From the NCBI RefSeq assembly GCF_001314605.1, contig NZ_LIHP01000001.1:186001-250000 (forward strand): DNA of 64,000 nucleotides. The letters run 5' to 3'. A model generated the notes under the pieces. That model searched no databases and was not told the DNA's origin. It saw only the letters and a list, made by a program, of their open reading frames with translations. Below, piece after piece: positions 18,774 to 27,394 of the stretch (its first letter is position 1; each line of letters opens with the position of its first letter). The DNA is from Marinobacter sp. HL-58 (GTDB taxonomy: Bacteria; Pseudomonadota; Gammaproteobacteria; Pseudomonadales; Oleiphilaceae). Position numbers and translations under genes: made by a program.

Positions 18774-19826
18774 ATGGCAGGAAAAATCAGACAGTATTTC
18801 AGTGATCGCAAAGAAGACGTCACGGATTTTGCCGGCGGCGGAGGGGTGGTCGGAAAGTTCATTCTGGCTGTGCTGGTTGTCTATTTCCTCGTCACGATTG
18901 TTCTAGGCATGATCTGGAGCAGTGAACCGGATGTGTTCTCGGTTCGAGAGCATACCAGAACCGTTGCGGAAGAAATGGACCGGGAGCCTGTCACCGGATT
19001 TGCAACCACTGCAACCATCATCCGCATCGCTGAAACCATGCTTGAAAAGCCGGGCGGCTATATTTCCAACGATTTATTCCCGCCGGGACTCTGGCTGGAT
19101 AACATGCCGAACTGGGAATACGGGGTTCTTGTGCAACTTCGGGATTTCTCCCGTGCCATGCGCAAGGACATCAGCCGCTCCCAGAGCCAGTCGGCCGAAG
19201 ACAGCGATCTGGTGATTACCGAACCCCAGTTCCATTTCGACAGCGAAAGTTGGGCCATCCCGTCCACCGAGGCTGAGTATCGTCGCGGTATTGATGCTCT
19301 CCACAGTTATCTGGACCGCTTGTCGCACCCCGAGCAACCTGATGCCCAGTTCTTTGCAAGGGCCGATAACCTGGCCAACTGGCTGGCGGATCTTGAAACC
19401 CGTCTCGGAAGCCTGTCGCGAACCCTTGGTGAGAGTGTCGGCAAGGCATCCGTGTCTGATTCAGTCGCCAATATTGATCTTGATGATCCCCTCTCGGAAG
19501 AGGCAACCGGCGACGATGTGAAAACCCCGTGGAACAAAGTGGACGATGTATTCTACGAGGCCAGGGGCACTGCATGGGCCCTGCTACATATCTTCCATGC
19601 GATCGAAGTGGATTTTCGCAAGGTGCTGAATGACAAGAATGCGGTGTCGAGTGCCAAGCAGATCATCATCGAACTGGAGGGTACCCAGGGGAACCTGTGG
19701 AGCCCGGTAATCCTCAACGGCAGTGGCTACGGCGTGCTTGCCAATCACTCGTTGACGATGGCAGCCTACCTGTCCCGTGCCAGTGCGGCCATTGGTGATA
19801 TGCGTGATCTGCTGACCCGCGGCTGA
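18774..19826 (+). CDS. DUF2333 family membrane-anchored protein
   Basis: 350 residues. A short cytoplasmic N-terminus, one transmembrane helix (FILAVLVVYFLVTIVLGMIW, about 29-48), then a large, mostly helical and acidic periplasmic region with segments such as PGGYISNDLFPPGLWLDNMP and WNKVDDVFYEARGTAWALLH. This matches the DUF2333 family of gammaproteobacteria, whose function is not known. It lies 100 bp after the LapD-like gene on the same strand and ends at a shared terminator, so the two may be co-transcribed. Confidence 0.85.
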   Translation: MAGKIRQYFSDRKEDVTDFAGGGGVVGKFILAVLVVYFLVTIVLGMIWSSEPDVFSVREHTRTVAEEMDREPVTGFATTATIIRIAETMLEKPGGYISNDLFPPGLWLDNMPNWEYGVLVQLRDFSRAMRKDISRSQSQSAEDSDLVITEPQFHFDSESWAIPSTEAEYRRGIDALHSYLDRLSHPEQPDAQFFARADNLANWLADLETRLGSLSRTLGESVGKASVSDSVANIDLDDPLSEEATGDDVKTPWNKVDDVFYEARGTAWALLHIFHAIEVDFRKVLNDKNAVSSAKQIIIELEGTQGNLWSPVILNGSGYGVLANHSLTMAAYLSRASAAIGDMRDLLTRG

Positions 19827-19846
19827 TAGCGGGAAAGAACGCAGAT

Positions 19847-19882
19847 AAAAAACCGGGCCATTGTGAAGCCCGGTTTTTTTTG
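19847..19882. terminator. Bidirectional intrinsic terminator (DUF2333 gene and ppa)
   Basis: AAAAAACCGGGC pairs with GCCCGGTTTTTT around a 9-nt loop, giving a GC stem with A/T tails on both sides. It sits between two convergent stop codons and can serve both strands. Confidence 0.95.
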
Positions 19883-19903
19883 GTTCGCCTGAAAGTGCTG
19901 GTC

Positions 19904-20431
19904 TCAGCCCTTGTAGGCGTTTACAGCGTCTTCAATGGCCTTCTTTGCTTCTGCGGCATTGCCCCAGCCCTGAACCTTGACCCATTTGCCCGGTTCGAGA
20001 GTTTTGTAGTTCTCGAAGAAGTGATGGATCTGGCCGAGGAGAAGTTCCGGCAGATCGTCAATTTCGTGCACATTGTGGTAGGAGGTGGTGAGCTTGTCAT
20101 GGGGAACGGCAACCAGTTTGGCGTCACCACCGGCTTCGTCTTCCATGTTCAGCACGCCAACCGGGCGACAGCGGATAACAGAACCGGCCTGAACCGGGTA
20201 AGGGGTCACAACCAGCACGTCGATCGGGTCGCCGTCGTCAGCCAGGGTGTGGGGAATGAAGCCGTAGTTGGCCGGGTAGAACATGGGAGTCGCCATGAAG
20301 CGGTCAACCATCAGGGCGCCCATGTCCTTGTCCAGCTCGTACTTGACGGGGGAGCTGTTGGCCGGGATTTCGATGGCAACGTAGATGTCTTCTGGCGGAT
20401 TCTTGCCACTCGGGATGTTATCGAAGTTCAT
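19904..20431 (-). CDS. ppa: Inorganic pyrophosphatase
   Basis: 175 residues, the prokaryotic family I length. Metal and pyrophosphate ligands are visible: [42 protein letters not shown] with the D-x-D-P-x-D signature, and EIDDLP. It hydrolyses PPi released by biosynthesis. The start codon follows GGATCG and a short leader; a promoter with TATAAT is recognisable just upstream. Single-gene unit. Confidence 0.97.
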   Translation of the reverse strand: MNFDNIPSGKNPPEDIYVAIEIPANSSPVKYELDKDMGALMVDRFMATPMFYPANYGFIPHTLADDGDPIDVLVVTPYPVQAGSVIRCRPVGVLNMEDEAGGDAKLVAVPHDKLTTSYHNVHEIDDLPELLLGQIHHFFENYKTLEPGKWVKVQGWGNAAEAKKAIEDAVNAYKG

Positions 20432-20480
20432 GAGCGATCCTTTCTGAAGTGCGTTTAACTGCGTTTAAAAAGTGGGCGCA

Positions 20481-20509
20481 ATTATACGGCACAATAGTGC
20501 GGATCGAAA
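20481..20509 (-). promoter_or_regulatory. Sigma-70-type promoter of ppa
   Basis: On the minus strand a perfect TATAAT is preceded by a weak -35 (TTTCGA) at 17-bp spacing. It is about 50 bp from the ppa ATG. Confidence 0.7.
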
Positions 20510-20525
20510 CTAAACGTTGGTCTCG

Positions 20526-21665
20526 TTACAACCGCATCTGCTTGGCAATCAACTCTTTCATGATCTCGTCCGTACCACCACCAATCGAAAGGATCTTCGC
20601 ATCCCGGTACAGCCGCTCCACCACCGACTCCCGCATATAACCCATACCACCATGAATCTGGACGGCCTCGCGGGTGACTTTCTCGCATACCTCAACAGCA
20701 AAGTTCTTGGCCATCGCGACTTGCTTGATCGGGTTCTTGCCCGCCTGCATCAGCGCCGCACAGCGGTAGGTGTATTCCCTCGCCACGTCCACCTGGGTAG
20801 CCATATCCACAAGTTTATGGCGTGTCACCTGGAATCCCTTTACAGGCCTGCCAAAGGCTTCCCGCTGCCCGGCCCAGGCCATGGAGGCTTCCAGTGCAAT
20901 TTCAGCAGTCATGTAGGCCATGATCGACAGGCTCAGACGCTCGAACAGGAAGTTGCTCATGATGGCAATAAAGCCGGCGTTTTCAGCGCCGATCAGGCGG
21001 TTGGCGGGCACCCGGCAGTCTTCGAAGAACAGCTCCGCGGTATCACTCGCCCACCAGCCCATTTTCTTCAGCTTCTTGCCGGTGGAAAAGCCGGGCATGT
21101 CCCGGTCGATCAACAACAGGCTGACGCCACCATGCCCCTCGCCACCGGTGCGCACGGCAACCGTGTAGTGATCGGCGCGCATGCCACTGGTGATGAACGT
21201 CTTGCTGCCGTTGACAATGTAATGGTCGCCGTCCCTGACTGCCCGTGTCTTGATATTGGCCACATCAGAACCACCACCCGGTTCGGTGACCGCCAGTGCT
21301 GCAATCTTCTCGCCGCGCAGCACCGGCGGAACAATGGCTTCCTTCACCTCCGGCCGCGCCCATTTCGCCACCGGCGGCAGGCCGATATCCAGCGAACCAA
21401 GCCCCGCCACCAGCCCGCCGGAGGTGGAGCGCATCAGTTCTTCAGAGACAGCGACCTTCATAAAGATGTCACCCTCTCCAACACCGCCCAGACTCTCCGG
21501 GAACCCAACCCCGAGAATCCCCGCATCCCCGGCTTTTTTGTAGAGTTCCCGGGGAAATTCGCCGGCTTCCTCCCAGTCGTCTATGTAAGGCAGAACGTGC
21601 GTGGCAATGAATTTGCGGGCACTCTGACGAACCTGCTCATGGGTATCGTTGAAATAATCGGACAC
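20526..21665 (-). CDS. Acyl-CoA dehydrogenase
   Basis: 379 residues from GTG 21665, chosen because AGGGAG lies six bases upstream; longer in-frame starts (ATG 21692, GTG 21707) lack a site. The fold is the acyl-CoA dehydrogenase family: ALAVTEPGGGSDVANIKT and FITSGM bind flavin and substrate, QIHGGMGYMRESVVERLYRDAK is the C-terminal FAD-binding signature, and the catalytic base position is near ILSIGGGTDEI. It introduces the 2,3-double bond in an acyl-CoA and feeds electrons to ETF. Chain length cannot be told. A TetR-type dyad lies 55 bp upstream, so fatty-acid or branched-chain-acid induction is likely. Confidence 0.93.
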   Translation of the reverse strand: MSDYFNDTHEQVRQSARKFIATHVLPYIDDWEEAGEFPRELYKKAGDAGILGVGFPESLGGVGEGDIFMKVAVSEELMRSTSGGLVAGLGSLDIGLPPVAKWARPEVKEAIVPPVLRGEKIAALAVTEPGGGSDVANIKTRAVRDGDHYIVNGSKTFITSGMRADHYTVAVRTGGEGHGGVSLLLIDRDMPGFSTGKKLKKMGWWASDTAELFFEDCRVPANRLIGAENAGFIAIMSNFLFERLSLSIMAYMTAEIALEASMAWAGQREAFGRPVKGFQVTRHKLVDMATQVDVAREYTYRCAALMQAGKNPIKQVAMAKNFAVEVCEKVTREAVQIHGGMGYMRESVVERLYRDAKILSIGGGTDEIMKELIAKQMRL

Positions 21666-21719
21666 GGTAAGCTCCCTATGATCGGAAATCATTGGAAGCA
21701 GTCTCACTCATATTGAAAA

Positions 21720-21737
21720 ACCAAGCAAGCGCTTGGT
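21720..21737. promoter_or_regulatory. TetR-type operator upstream of the acyl-CoA dehydrogenase gene
   Basis: ACCAAGC-AAGC-GCTTGGT is a 7-bp perfect dyad with a second nested palindrome (AAGCGCTT). Such CAAGCGCTTG-like sites are typical of TetR-family repressors of acyl-CoA metabolism. No TetR gene is adjacent, so the regulator is unidentified. Confidence 0.6.
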
Positions 21738-21763
21738 AATTGGAAGGCCCGAAAAGAGTTTGG

Positions 21764-21871
21764 GCTGCGGAGAGGCAGGGCTGTCAGGGGACGTCAAAAA
21801 CATGGATGTTTTTGTCGAGCGTACATGGACGTATTTACAGCGTGCCCCTGACAGCCCTGCCTCTTCGCGGC
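21764..21871. repeat. Long structured inverted-repeat element between rpiA and acd
   Basis: Arms of about 27 bp (perfect 20-bp core at 21771-21790 and 21845-21864) enclose a 54-nt centre. The centre has its own hairpin, CAAAAACAT-GG-ATGTTTTTG, then a second ACATGGA-containing segment followed by AGCGTG. A shorter element with the same centre lies at 52648-52694. It lies downstream of rpiA and may end its transcript, although there is no T run. Confidence 0.75.
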
Positions 21872-21901
21872 TTTCTCGGAGCTCAAGATCCTCCCAGAAG
21901 G

Positions 21902-22582
21902 TCAGCTGTCCTTACGGGAAATGCTCTTGACCCCATCCGCGGTACCGAGCAACAACAAATCCGCAGGCCGACGGGCAAACAGCCCGTTCGTCACAATGCC
22001 CACAATGTTGTTCAGCTTCTCTTCCACCTGGATCGGCCGGGAAATATCCAGGTTATGGATATCAATGATGATATTGCCGTTATCCGTGATAAAACCCTCG
22101 CGATAAACCGGGTCGCCCCCCAGTTTCACAATTTCACGGCCTACATAACTGCGAGCCATGGGCACAACTTCCACCGGCAGTGGAAAATCCCCCAGAATGT
22201 CCACCTTCTTGGACTCGTCAGCAATACAGATAAACGTTTTGGAAACCGCCGCCACAATTTTCTCGCGGGTGAGAGCGCCACCGCCGCCCTTGATGAGCTC
22301 CAGGTGCTCGTTGGTTTCATCGGCACCATCCACATAAAACTCGAGCGGCGCAGCACTGTTCAGGTCGTACACCGGAATGTCGTGACTCTTCAGCCGCTCG
22401 GCTGTGGCATCGGAACTGGCAACAGCACCATCGAAATCATTGCGCACACTGGCCAGCAGGTCGATAAAGCAGTTGGCGGTGCTGCCGGTACCCACGCCAA
22501 TAATGCTGTCCTGGTCCAGATGGGGCCTGATATAGTCCAGTGCGGCCTGGGCGACGGCTTTTTTCAGTTCGTCCTGATTCAT
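21902..22582 (-). CDS. rpiA: Ribose-5-phosphate isomerase A
   Basis: 226 residues starting [18 protein letters not shown]. Signatures: [16 protein letters not shown] for phosphate binding, [38 protein letters not shown] with the catalytic Asp/Glu/Lys, and DNGNIIID near the C-terminus. It interconverts ribose-5-phosphate and ribulose-5-phosphate. The minus frame stays open for about 1.4 kb upstream across ilvA, but conserved sequence begins only at ATG 22582. It is divergent from ilvA, a pairing conserved in Pseudomonas and relatives. Confidence 0.97.
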   Translation of the reverse strand: MNQDELKKAVAQAALDYIRPHLDQDSIIGVGTGSTANCFIDLLASVRNDFDGAVASSDATAERLKSHDIPVYDLNSAAPLEFYVDGADETNEHLELIKGGGGALTREKIVAAVSKTFICIADESKKVDILGDFPLPVEVVPMARSYVGREIVKLGGDPVYREGFITDNGNIIIDIHNLDISRPIQVEEKLNNIVGIVTNGLFARRPADLLLLGTADGVKSISRKDS

Positions 22583-22723
22583 CGAAGGAGCTCCGGTTTT
22601 GCGGAAAATGGTCACAGTGGCCGCCATTATAGCGCTTCCCGGGTACCTGCTTATAGACGGAACCCAGGCAAAGTTTCTACACTGTGCGTTTTTCCGACAA
22701 AACATCAACCTCCGGATGGAACC

Positions 22724-24259
22724 ATGCCGCAACGCTACATAAAGAAAATCCTTGATGCCCGTGTCTACGATGTGGCCATCGAGACCCCGCTGACCGAGGC
22801 CCGCAGCCTGTCCAAGCGCTTTGGCAACAACATTATGCTCAAGCGTGAAGACCTTCAGCCGGTGTTTTCTTTCAAGATTCGTGGCGCCTACAACCGGATT
22901 GCACAACTGTCCGAAGAGCAGAAAGCCAGGGGCGTGATTTGCGCCTCCGCCGGCAACCATGCCCAGGGTGTCGCCCTGGCCGCCAAAAAACTCGGCATCA
23001 AGGCGGTCATCGTGATGCCCCAGACCACACCCGAGATCAAGGTGCGCTCGGTGCGGGACCACGGTGCCAAAGTGGTTCTCAAGGGGGATGCCTTTGACGA
23101 AGCGGCCGCCCATGCCCAGGAGCTGATCCAGAAACACGGTTACACCTATATCCCTCCCTACGACGACCCGGATGTGATTGCCGGGCAGGGCACAGTGGCC
23201 ATGGAGATCATGTGGCAGTTCAGCAAGCCGATCCACGCGATTTTCATCTGTGTTGGCGGGGGCGGGCTGATTGCCGGCATGGCGGCCTACATCAAGTACC
23301 TGCGTCCGGAAATCAAGGTGATCGGCGTGGAGCCGGAAGACTCCAACTGCCTGCAGGCCGCCCTGAAGGCCGGCAAGCGCGTCGTACTGGATGAAGTGGG
23401 TATCTTCGCCGACGGCGTTGCCGTCAAGCAGATTGGCAAGTACCCCTGGGAGATCTGCAAGGATCACGTGGATGAGGTGATCACCGTTTCCACCGACGAA
23501 ATCTGTGCCGCTATCAAGGATGTTTTCGAGGACACCCGTTCCATCGCCGAGCCGGCCGGTGCCCTGGGCGTGGCGGGTATCAAGAAGTACATTGAGCGGG
23601 AACAGATCGAGAACGAAAACCTGATTGCCACCCTCAGCGGTGCCAACATGAATTTCGATCGTCTGCGCTACATTTCCGAGCGCACGGAGATTGGCGAGAA
23701 GCGCGAGGCCATCCTGGCGGTTACCATCCCCGAGAAGCCGGGGGCCTTCAAGACCTTTATCAATGCCCTGCACAAGCGCAGCATCACCGAGTTCAATTAC
23801 CGTTACGCCGACGCCACCAATGCCACTATCTTCGTTGGCATCCAGATCCAGGCCGGCGGCCATGGCCGTGAAGATCTGGTGCAGGAGTTGCGTGAAACCG
23901 GCTATGGTGTGGTCGACCTGACCGACAGCGATCTTGCCAAACAGCACATCCGCCACATGGTGGGTGGCCATGCTCCCTCTATCACCAACGAAAAGGTGTT
24001 CCAGTTCGAGTTCCCGGAGCGCCCCGGTGCGCTGTTGAAGTTCCTGATGTCACTGGGCACCCGCTGGAACATCTCCATGTTCCACTACCGCAACCACGGT
24101 GCGGCTTACAGTCGGGTTCTGCTCGGAGCCCAGGTGGAAGATGACGAAGTGGAGGACTTTGAAAAGATGCTCGACAAGGTGGGTTTCCGCTACGAAAACA
24201 TGACTGATAACGAGGCCTATCAGTTGTTCCTTGGAGCTGGGAACAACCAGCCCTCGTAG
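22724..24259 (+). CDS. ilvA: Threonine ammonia-lyase, biosynthetic (two ACT-like domains)
   Basis: 511 residues from ATG 22724 with GGATGGA upstream; the frame is open further upstream but not conserved. The PLP-dependent catalytic domain (1-320) has [12 protein letters not shown] with the PLP-lysine, [14 protein letters not shown] and the glycine loop [12 protein letters not shown]. Two C-terminal ACT-like regulatory domains follow ([27 protein letters not shown]), the arrangement of the isoleucine-inhibited enzyme. It makes 2-oxobutanoate for isoleucine synthesis. A GC-rich hairpin follows the stop. Confidence 0.97.
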   Translation: MPQRYIKKILDARVYDVAIETPLTEARSLSKRFGNNIMLKREDLQPVFSFKIRGAYNRIAQLSEEQKARGVICASAGNHAQGVALAAKKLGIKAVIVMPQTTPEIKVRSVRDHGAKVVLKGDAFDEAAAHAQELIQKHGYTYIPPYDDPDVIAGQGTVAMEIMWQFSKPIHAIFICVGGGGLIAGMAAYIKYLRPEIKVIGVEPEDSNCLQAALKAGKRVVLDEVGIFADGVAVKQIGKYPWEICKDHVDEVITVSTDEICAAIKDVFEDTRSIAEPAGALGVAGIKKYIEREQIENENLIATLSGANMNFDRLRYISERTEIGEKREAILAVTIPEKPGAFKTFINALHKRSITEFNYRYADATNATIFVGIQIQAGGHGREDLVQELRETGYGVVDLTDSDLAKQHIRHMVGGHAPSITNEKVFQFEFPERPGALLKFLMSLGTRWNISMFHYRNHGAAYSRVLLGAQVEDDEVEDFEKMLDKVGFRYENMTDNEAYQLFLGAGNNQPS

Positions 24260-24275
24260 TCTGGTGCAGGAATCA

Positions 24276-24297
24276 AGGAGGAAGGCCCCTTCCTCCT
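24276..24297 (+). terminator. Hairpin after ilvA, possible terminator
   Basis: AGGAGGAAGG and CCTTCCTCCT form a 10-bp dyad with a minimal loop, 16 bp after the ilvA stop. The T tract is missing, so termination is uncertain. Confidence 0.5.
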
Positions 24298-24451
24298 CGG
24301 TTCAGAAAATTCACAGGAGATTACAGAAAATTAATCTGTCAAAAATTGTAAAAAGGCAGATAGCTGTTAGTCTTTCGTCTGATTCTTGATAACAAGAATA
24401 GCTTCCTGATTTGGATCGACTTTACTCTTTCGGATACTGGAGAATCCCACC

Positions 24452-24613
24452 ATGGGTCGCAAGCCTGACATTATCCGGGCGGTTGTGCTTATATTCGCCG
24501 TTGGTCTTGTTATTACAGGTATTACGTCGCTTCAGGCTTCCGAGGATGAGCCTGCTGCCAGGTCCAGTGCGCCGGGTAATGAAACCGTCATGGTTCCCTC
24601 GGTTCGGGACTGA
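24452..24613 (+). CDS. Small membrane or exported protein, 53 residues
   Basis: ATG 24452 is preceded by GGAG at nine bases, and the frame gives 53 codons before TGA 24611. The N-terminus has Arg/Lys (MGRKPDIIR), then one hydrophobic stretch of about 17 residues (AVVLIFAVGLVITGITS), then a polar tail. It could be a single-pass inner-membrane peptide or be cleaved after LQAS. I do not recognise a family. It stands alone between ilvA and the convergent ygfA, with AT-rich DNA at 24300-24440 that could hold its promoter. Confidence 0.6.
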   Translation: MGRKPDIIRAVVLIFAVGLVITGITSLQASEDEPAARSSAPGNETVMVPSVRD

Positions 24614-24619
24614 ACCGCT

Positions 24620-25267
24620 TCAAACCTGTCTTCCTGTTTTTACCCGGTAGTATCCCCGGTCCGTCACAACGCTGTGGAGGGGAATATCCCAGGGCTCCAG
24701 CGGCAATTCTGATACCTTCTGGCACTCATGGGCAAGGCCGATCAACTTGGGCGCCAGCCTCGGCCTGATCCGGGTAAAGGCAAACGTGCGATCGTAGAAT
24801 CCGCCGCCCATTCCAAGCCTGCCACCGAATTCGTCAAAACCTACCAACGGAAACAGCACTGCGTCCAGAGCCCATGGCGGGCGCCTGAGCCCCTTATGGA
24901 AAGAGGGTTCGGGAATGCCGAAACGATTGGCTTTCAGCCTGGTGTCGTCAGTGAAGCGGCTGAATACCAGCCTGCCCTGATGTACCGGATGCAGCACCGG
25001 CAGATAAAAATGCATTCCGCGCCGGCGTGCGATATGGGCGTAGGTCCGGGGGTCGATTTCGCCGTCGTTGGGCAGGTAGATGGCCACATGGCGGGCCCGG
25101 TACAGGTCGGGATGTCGCAACAGGTTCAGTGCCAACTGGTCGGCGGCCAACTGTTGTTCTTCCACGGACAGGGCGTTGCGTTTATGCCGGAGGGCCTTGC
25201 GAAGTTTACTGCGGGATTGTGAAACAGGGTGGTCTTCAAAAGGCTGGGGGGAGATAACGTTGGTCAA
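24620..25267 (-). CDS. ygfA: 5-formyltetrahydrofolate cyclo-ligase family protein
   Basis: 215 residues. Family features are the basic N-terminal LRKALRHKRNALS, VAIYLPNDGEIDPRTYAHIA, LFPLVGFDEFGGRLGMGGGFYDR (the ATP/substrate loop with GGGFYDR), and the terminal D-P-like IPLHSVVTDRGYYR. It converts 5-formyl-THF to 5,10-methenyl-THF. The best start is a TTG at 25267: no ATG or GTG exists in the N-terminal region, and GGGAAG is correctly spaced. That GGGAAG is the 3' strand of the 6S RNA closing stem, so ygfA lies directly behind ssrS as in E. coli. Confidence 0.9.
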   Translation of the reverse strand: MTNVISPQPFEDHPVSQSRSKLRKALRHKRNALSVEEQQLAADQLALNLLRHPDLYRARHVAIYLPNDGEIDPRTYAHIARRRGMHFYLPVLHPVHQGRLVFSRFTDDTRLKANRFGIPEPSFHKGLRRPPWALDAVLFPLVGFDEFGGRLGMGGGFYDRTFAFTRIRPRLAPKLIGLAHECQKVSELPLEPWDIPLHSVVTDRGYYRVKTGRQV

Positions 25268-25270
25268 AAT

Positions 25271-25449
25271 AAGCTTCCCGGGCTGCCGTTATCGGATGTG
25301 GCCCTTGAACCCAAAGTTCAAGGTCGGTGGCCGCTGTGACATATTAGGCTTTCCCCGTGAGGGGACGTGCTCACAATGCCCTGGAGTAGCCACCTGGGTA
25401 GTGCGCATCGGCTCGAGGACGAATCCGACCAGCGAACAGCCCAGGAAGT
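25271..25449 (-). ncRNA. ssrS: 6S RNA
   Basis: The interval between zapA and ygfA, the conserved site of ssrS, encodes a roughly 179-nt RNA on the minus strand. It has the family sequence blocks: GAGCCGAUG after the 5' arm, UUGUGAGCACGU in the central region, AAAGCCUAAUAUG, and CCUUGAAC...GGGUUCAAGG forming the conserved 3' hairpin. The ends pair as CUUCC-GGGCUG with CAGCCC-GGAAG. 6S RNA mimics an open promoter and sequesters sigma-70 RNA polymerase in stationary phase. Ends are estimated to within a few bases from the promoter and the terminal stem. Confidence 0.93.
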
Positions 25450-25456
25450 TGTTCTC

Positions 25457-25487
25457 ATTATACGGGCATTGGCGGGGCTGATTGCAA
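25457..25487 (-). promoter_or_regulatory. Promoter of 6S RNA
   Basis: On the minus strand a perfect TATAAT (25462-25457) is preceded by TTGCAA (25487-25482) with a 19-bp spacer. The expected start point, seven bases downstream, coincides with the predicted 6S 5' end. Transcription from the zapBA promoter may add a longer precursor. Confidence 0.75.
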
Positions 25488-25514
25488 CACCTGAATCGAA
25501 TTCCTGTGTAAGCT

Positions 25515-25811
25515 TCAGTTACCGGAAGAGCCACCCAATGCGGTATCCAGTTTCTCATCCATGGCGTTAAGGATAGAGCTGGCTGCGCTGGACATGGTAT
25601 CCCGTTCCAGCAGATCGTGGGTGATGTTGAGGGCGGCCATCACCGCAATGCGCTCGGTACCGAAGACCTTGCCGCTGGACCGGATCTCACGCATTTTGGT
25701 ATCCAGGTGCCTGGCAGCCTGCAGCAGGGCGTCCTGCTCTTCTTCGGGGCAGGCGACCAGGTATTCCTTGTCGAGAATCTTTACTTCGACGGTTGTCGGC
25801 TGCTTTGGCAT
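25515..25811 (-). CDS. zapA: Cell division protein ZapA
   Basis: 98 residues. The N-terminal beta-strand part (TVEVKILDKEYLVACPEEE) and the central RIAVMAALNITHDLL helix are the ZapA hallmarks, followed by a C-terminal coiled coil. ZapA tetramers cross-link FtsZ filaments at the Z ring. Its start overlaps the upstream gene's stop (TGATG), and the 6S gene follows, as in other gammaproteobacteria. Confidence 0.95.
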   Translation of the reverse strand: MPKQPTTVEVKILDKEYLVACPEEEQDALLQAARHLDTKMREIRSSGKVFGTERIAVMAALNITHDLLERDTMSSAASSILNAMDEKLDTALGGSSGN

Positions 25812-26017
25812 CAGTGGTGCTCCAGGGCCCGAAGGCGTCCTATCATGGCTTCGATCTTGTTTTTGGCAAGATCATTCTTGTGCATGAGCTGCGACCGCTC
25901 GCGGTTCCATTCGTCCTGCAGCTCGCGCAGCATCGCGTTGTCACGTTCCAGTTTGCGACAGTGGTCGATCAGCCTGTCGAGTTTGTCCGCCAATGCCTGT
26001 AGTTCGGACTGTTCCAT
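25811..26017 (-). CDS. ZapB-like coiled-coil protein (TIGR02449 type)
   Basis: 68 residues, almost wholly helical with a heptad pattern (LQALADKLDRLIDHCRKLER; MLRELQDEWNRERSQL). It matches the short TIGR02449 proteins encoded ahead of zapA in Pseudomonas and relatives, often annotated as ZapB-like. A role at the divisome with ZapA is inferred from translational coupling and neighbourhood. A good sigma-70 promoter lies about 36 bp upstream. Confidence 0.85.
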   Translation of the reverse strand: MEQSELQALADKLDRLIDHCRKLERDNAMLRELQDEWNRERSQLMHKNDLAKNKIEAMIGRLRALEHH

Positions 26018-26052
26018 GAGTCGTCCAACGCCTGTATCAAAGAAGTGAACTA

Positions 26053-26081
26053 ACTATAAGTGTGGACCGCAAGCTGGTCAA
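26053..26081 (-). promoter_or_regulatory. Sigma-70 promoter of the zapB-like/zapA (ssrS) operon
   Basis: On the minus strand TTGACC and TATAGT are separated by exactly 17 bp, 36 bp before the first ATG. Confidence 0.8.
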
Positions 26082-26119
26082 TTTACAGGGATGTCATGGC
26101 CGGTGTTGCGTGACGGCCG

Positions 26120-27394
26120 TCACTCCGGAAGTACATGCCCCAGCCCTTGCCTGCGGCTGCCTCGCCAGGCCAGAAGCGCCGGCAGCAGCCCCACCAGGAA
26201 TGCCGCAATGGGTACGCTGGCAATAATCAGCCATTCCATCCCGTTCAGGGGCCGCAGGCCAATCTGTATGCCCCAGGTTTGCAGCAACCAGGGGCTGAGC
26301 CCGGAAATACCGGCAGCGCCGATGATAACCGCAAGCACGCAGGCTGCCACGGCCAGCGCCACACATTCAATCACCTGGAGGGCAGCGATCAGCAGTGGCG
26401 ATGCGCCGGTGGCACGCAGTATCGCGATTTCCTGCCGGCGCTGCATCTGCAGGGTCAGCAGTACGGCAATCAGCCCGATCAGGCTGGTGACGACCACAAA
26501 GCCGGTGATGCCCAGCAGGGCGTTCTCGAACTGCCCCATGATGCGCCACAGCTCACTGAGCGCTACCCCCGGCAGGATGGCAGAGAGGGGTTCTTCCCGG
26601 GATTCGTTGATCTGACGCTGCACCTGGAAGGTCATGACCTTGCGTTCGATACCCACCAGTGCCGCGGTAATGGCGTCCGGTGTCAGGTCCCTTTCGCGGG
26701 CCTGCTCCGGGCTTACGGTGCGCCCGGGTATGGCGACGCCGGATTCCCAGCCGATGTGGATGGCCTCCAGACCCTCAAGGCTGACGTAAACAGCCTGGTC
26801 CACTGGTGTGCCGGTGGGAGCCAGTATGCCGCTGACGGTGAACGGCGTGTCCTTGTGGTTGGAGAAGCTGGTCTTGCCGCCACCGTGGGAGAGGATAATG
26901 TCATCACCCAACTGGTGGTTGTGACTGCGGGCCACCTCGGCCCCCAGAACCACCTCGAAAACATCGCCGAACCACTCCCCCTCGGCCAGTTCGGGTTTCT
27001 GGTCGCGGCCGTAGCGGAAATGTTCAGGAAACTGCTCATTGGTTCCCACCACCCGGTGGCCCCGGTAACTGTCCCCCAGGGAAATGGGTACCAGCCAGTC
27101 GATCCGTTCGTCATCCTGTAAATTTTGGTAGGTGCTCCAGCGAATGTTATTGGTGGCGTCACCGATATGGAAAATGGTGTAAAGCAGCAGGTTGAGCTGA
27201 CCGCTGCGGGCTCCGACGATGAGGTCGGTGCCGGATATGGTGTTGGTGAAAGACTGTTTTACCTCGGTTCGAAGGTACTGGACCCCCAGTAACAGGGTAA
27301 TGCTCAGTGTCAGTGTCAGTGTCACCAGTGCCAGCACCTTGCGGCGGTACCAGAGGCTTGATATTGCCAGCGAAACTGCCAGGCGGATATTCAT
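26120..27394 (-). CDS. MacB/FtsX-type ABC transporter permease
   Basis: 424 residues with an N-terminal TM helix (KVLALVTLTLTLSITLLLG), a large periplasmic domain (about 45-275), and three C-terminal TM helices, the FtsX/MacB plan. The segment LQMQRRQEIAILRATGAS is the family's coupling motif. Type VII ABC systems do mechanical work or export on the periplasmic side instead of classical import. The start overlaps the ATPase stop by four bases. With the DUF3299 and DUF2796 neighbours it matches the Zur-controlled PA4063-PA4066 set of P. aeruginosa, so a zinc-limitation role is likely. Confidence 0.88.
   Translation of the reverse strand: MNIRLAVSLAISSLWYRRKVLALVTLTLTLSITLLLGVQYLRTEVKQSFTNTISGTDLIVGARSGQLNLLLYTIFHIGDATNNIRWSTYQNLQDDERIDWLVPISLGDSYRGHRVVGTNEQFPEHFRYGRDQKPELAEGEWFGDVFEVVLGAEVARSHNHQLGDDIILSHGGGKTSFSNHKDTPFTVSGILAPTGTPVDQAVYVSLEGLEAIHIGWESGVAIPGRTVSPEQARERDLTPDAITAALVGIERKVMTFQVQRQINESREEPLSAILPGVALSELWRIMGQFENALLGITGFVVVTSLIGLIAVLLTLQMQRRQEIAILRATGASPLLIAALQVIECVALAVAACVLAVIIGAAGISGLSPWLLQTWGIQIGLRPLNGMEWLIIASVPIAAFLVGLLPALLAWRGSRRQGLGHVLPE

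Noticed and set aside
21740..22723. Plus-strand N-terminal extension of ilvA
   Set aside because: It covers rpiA in antisense and has no ilvA-like sequence; the conserved enzyme starts at ATG 22724.
22583..23971. Minus-strand open frame continuing upstream of rpiA across ilvA
   Set aside because: It is antisense to the fully conserved ilvA, and RpiA homology begins only at ATG 22582.
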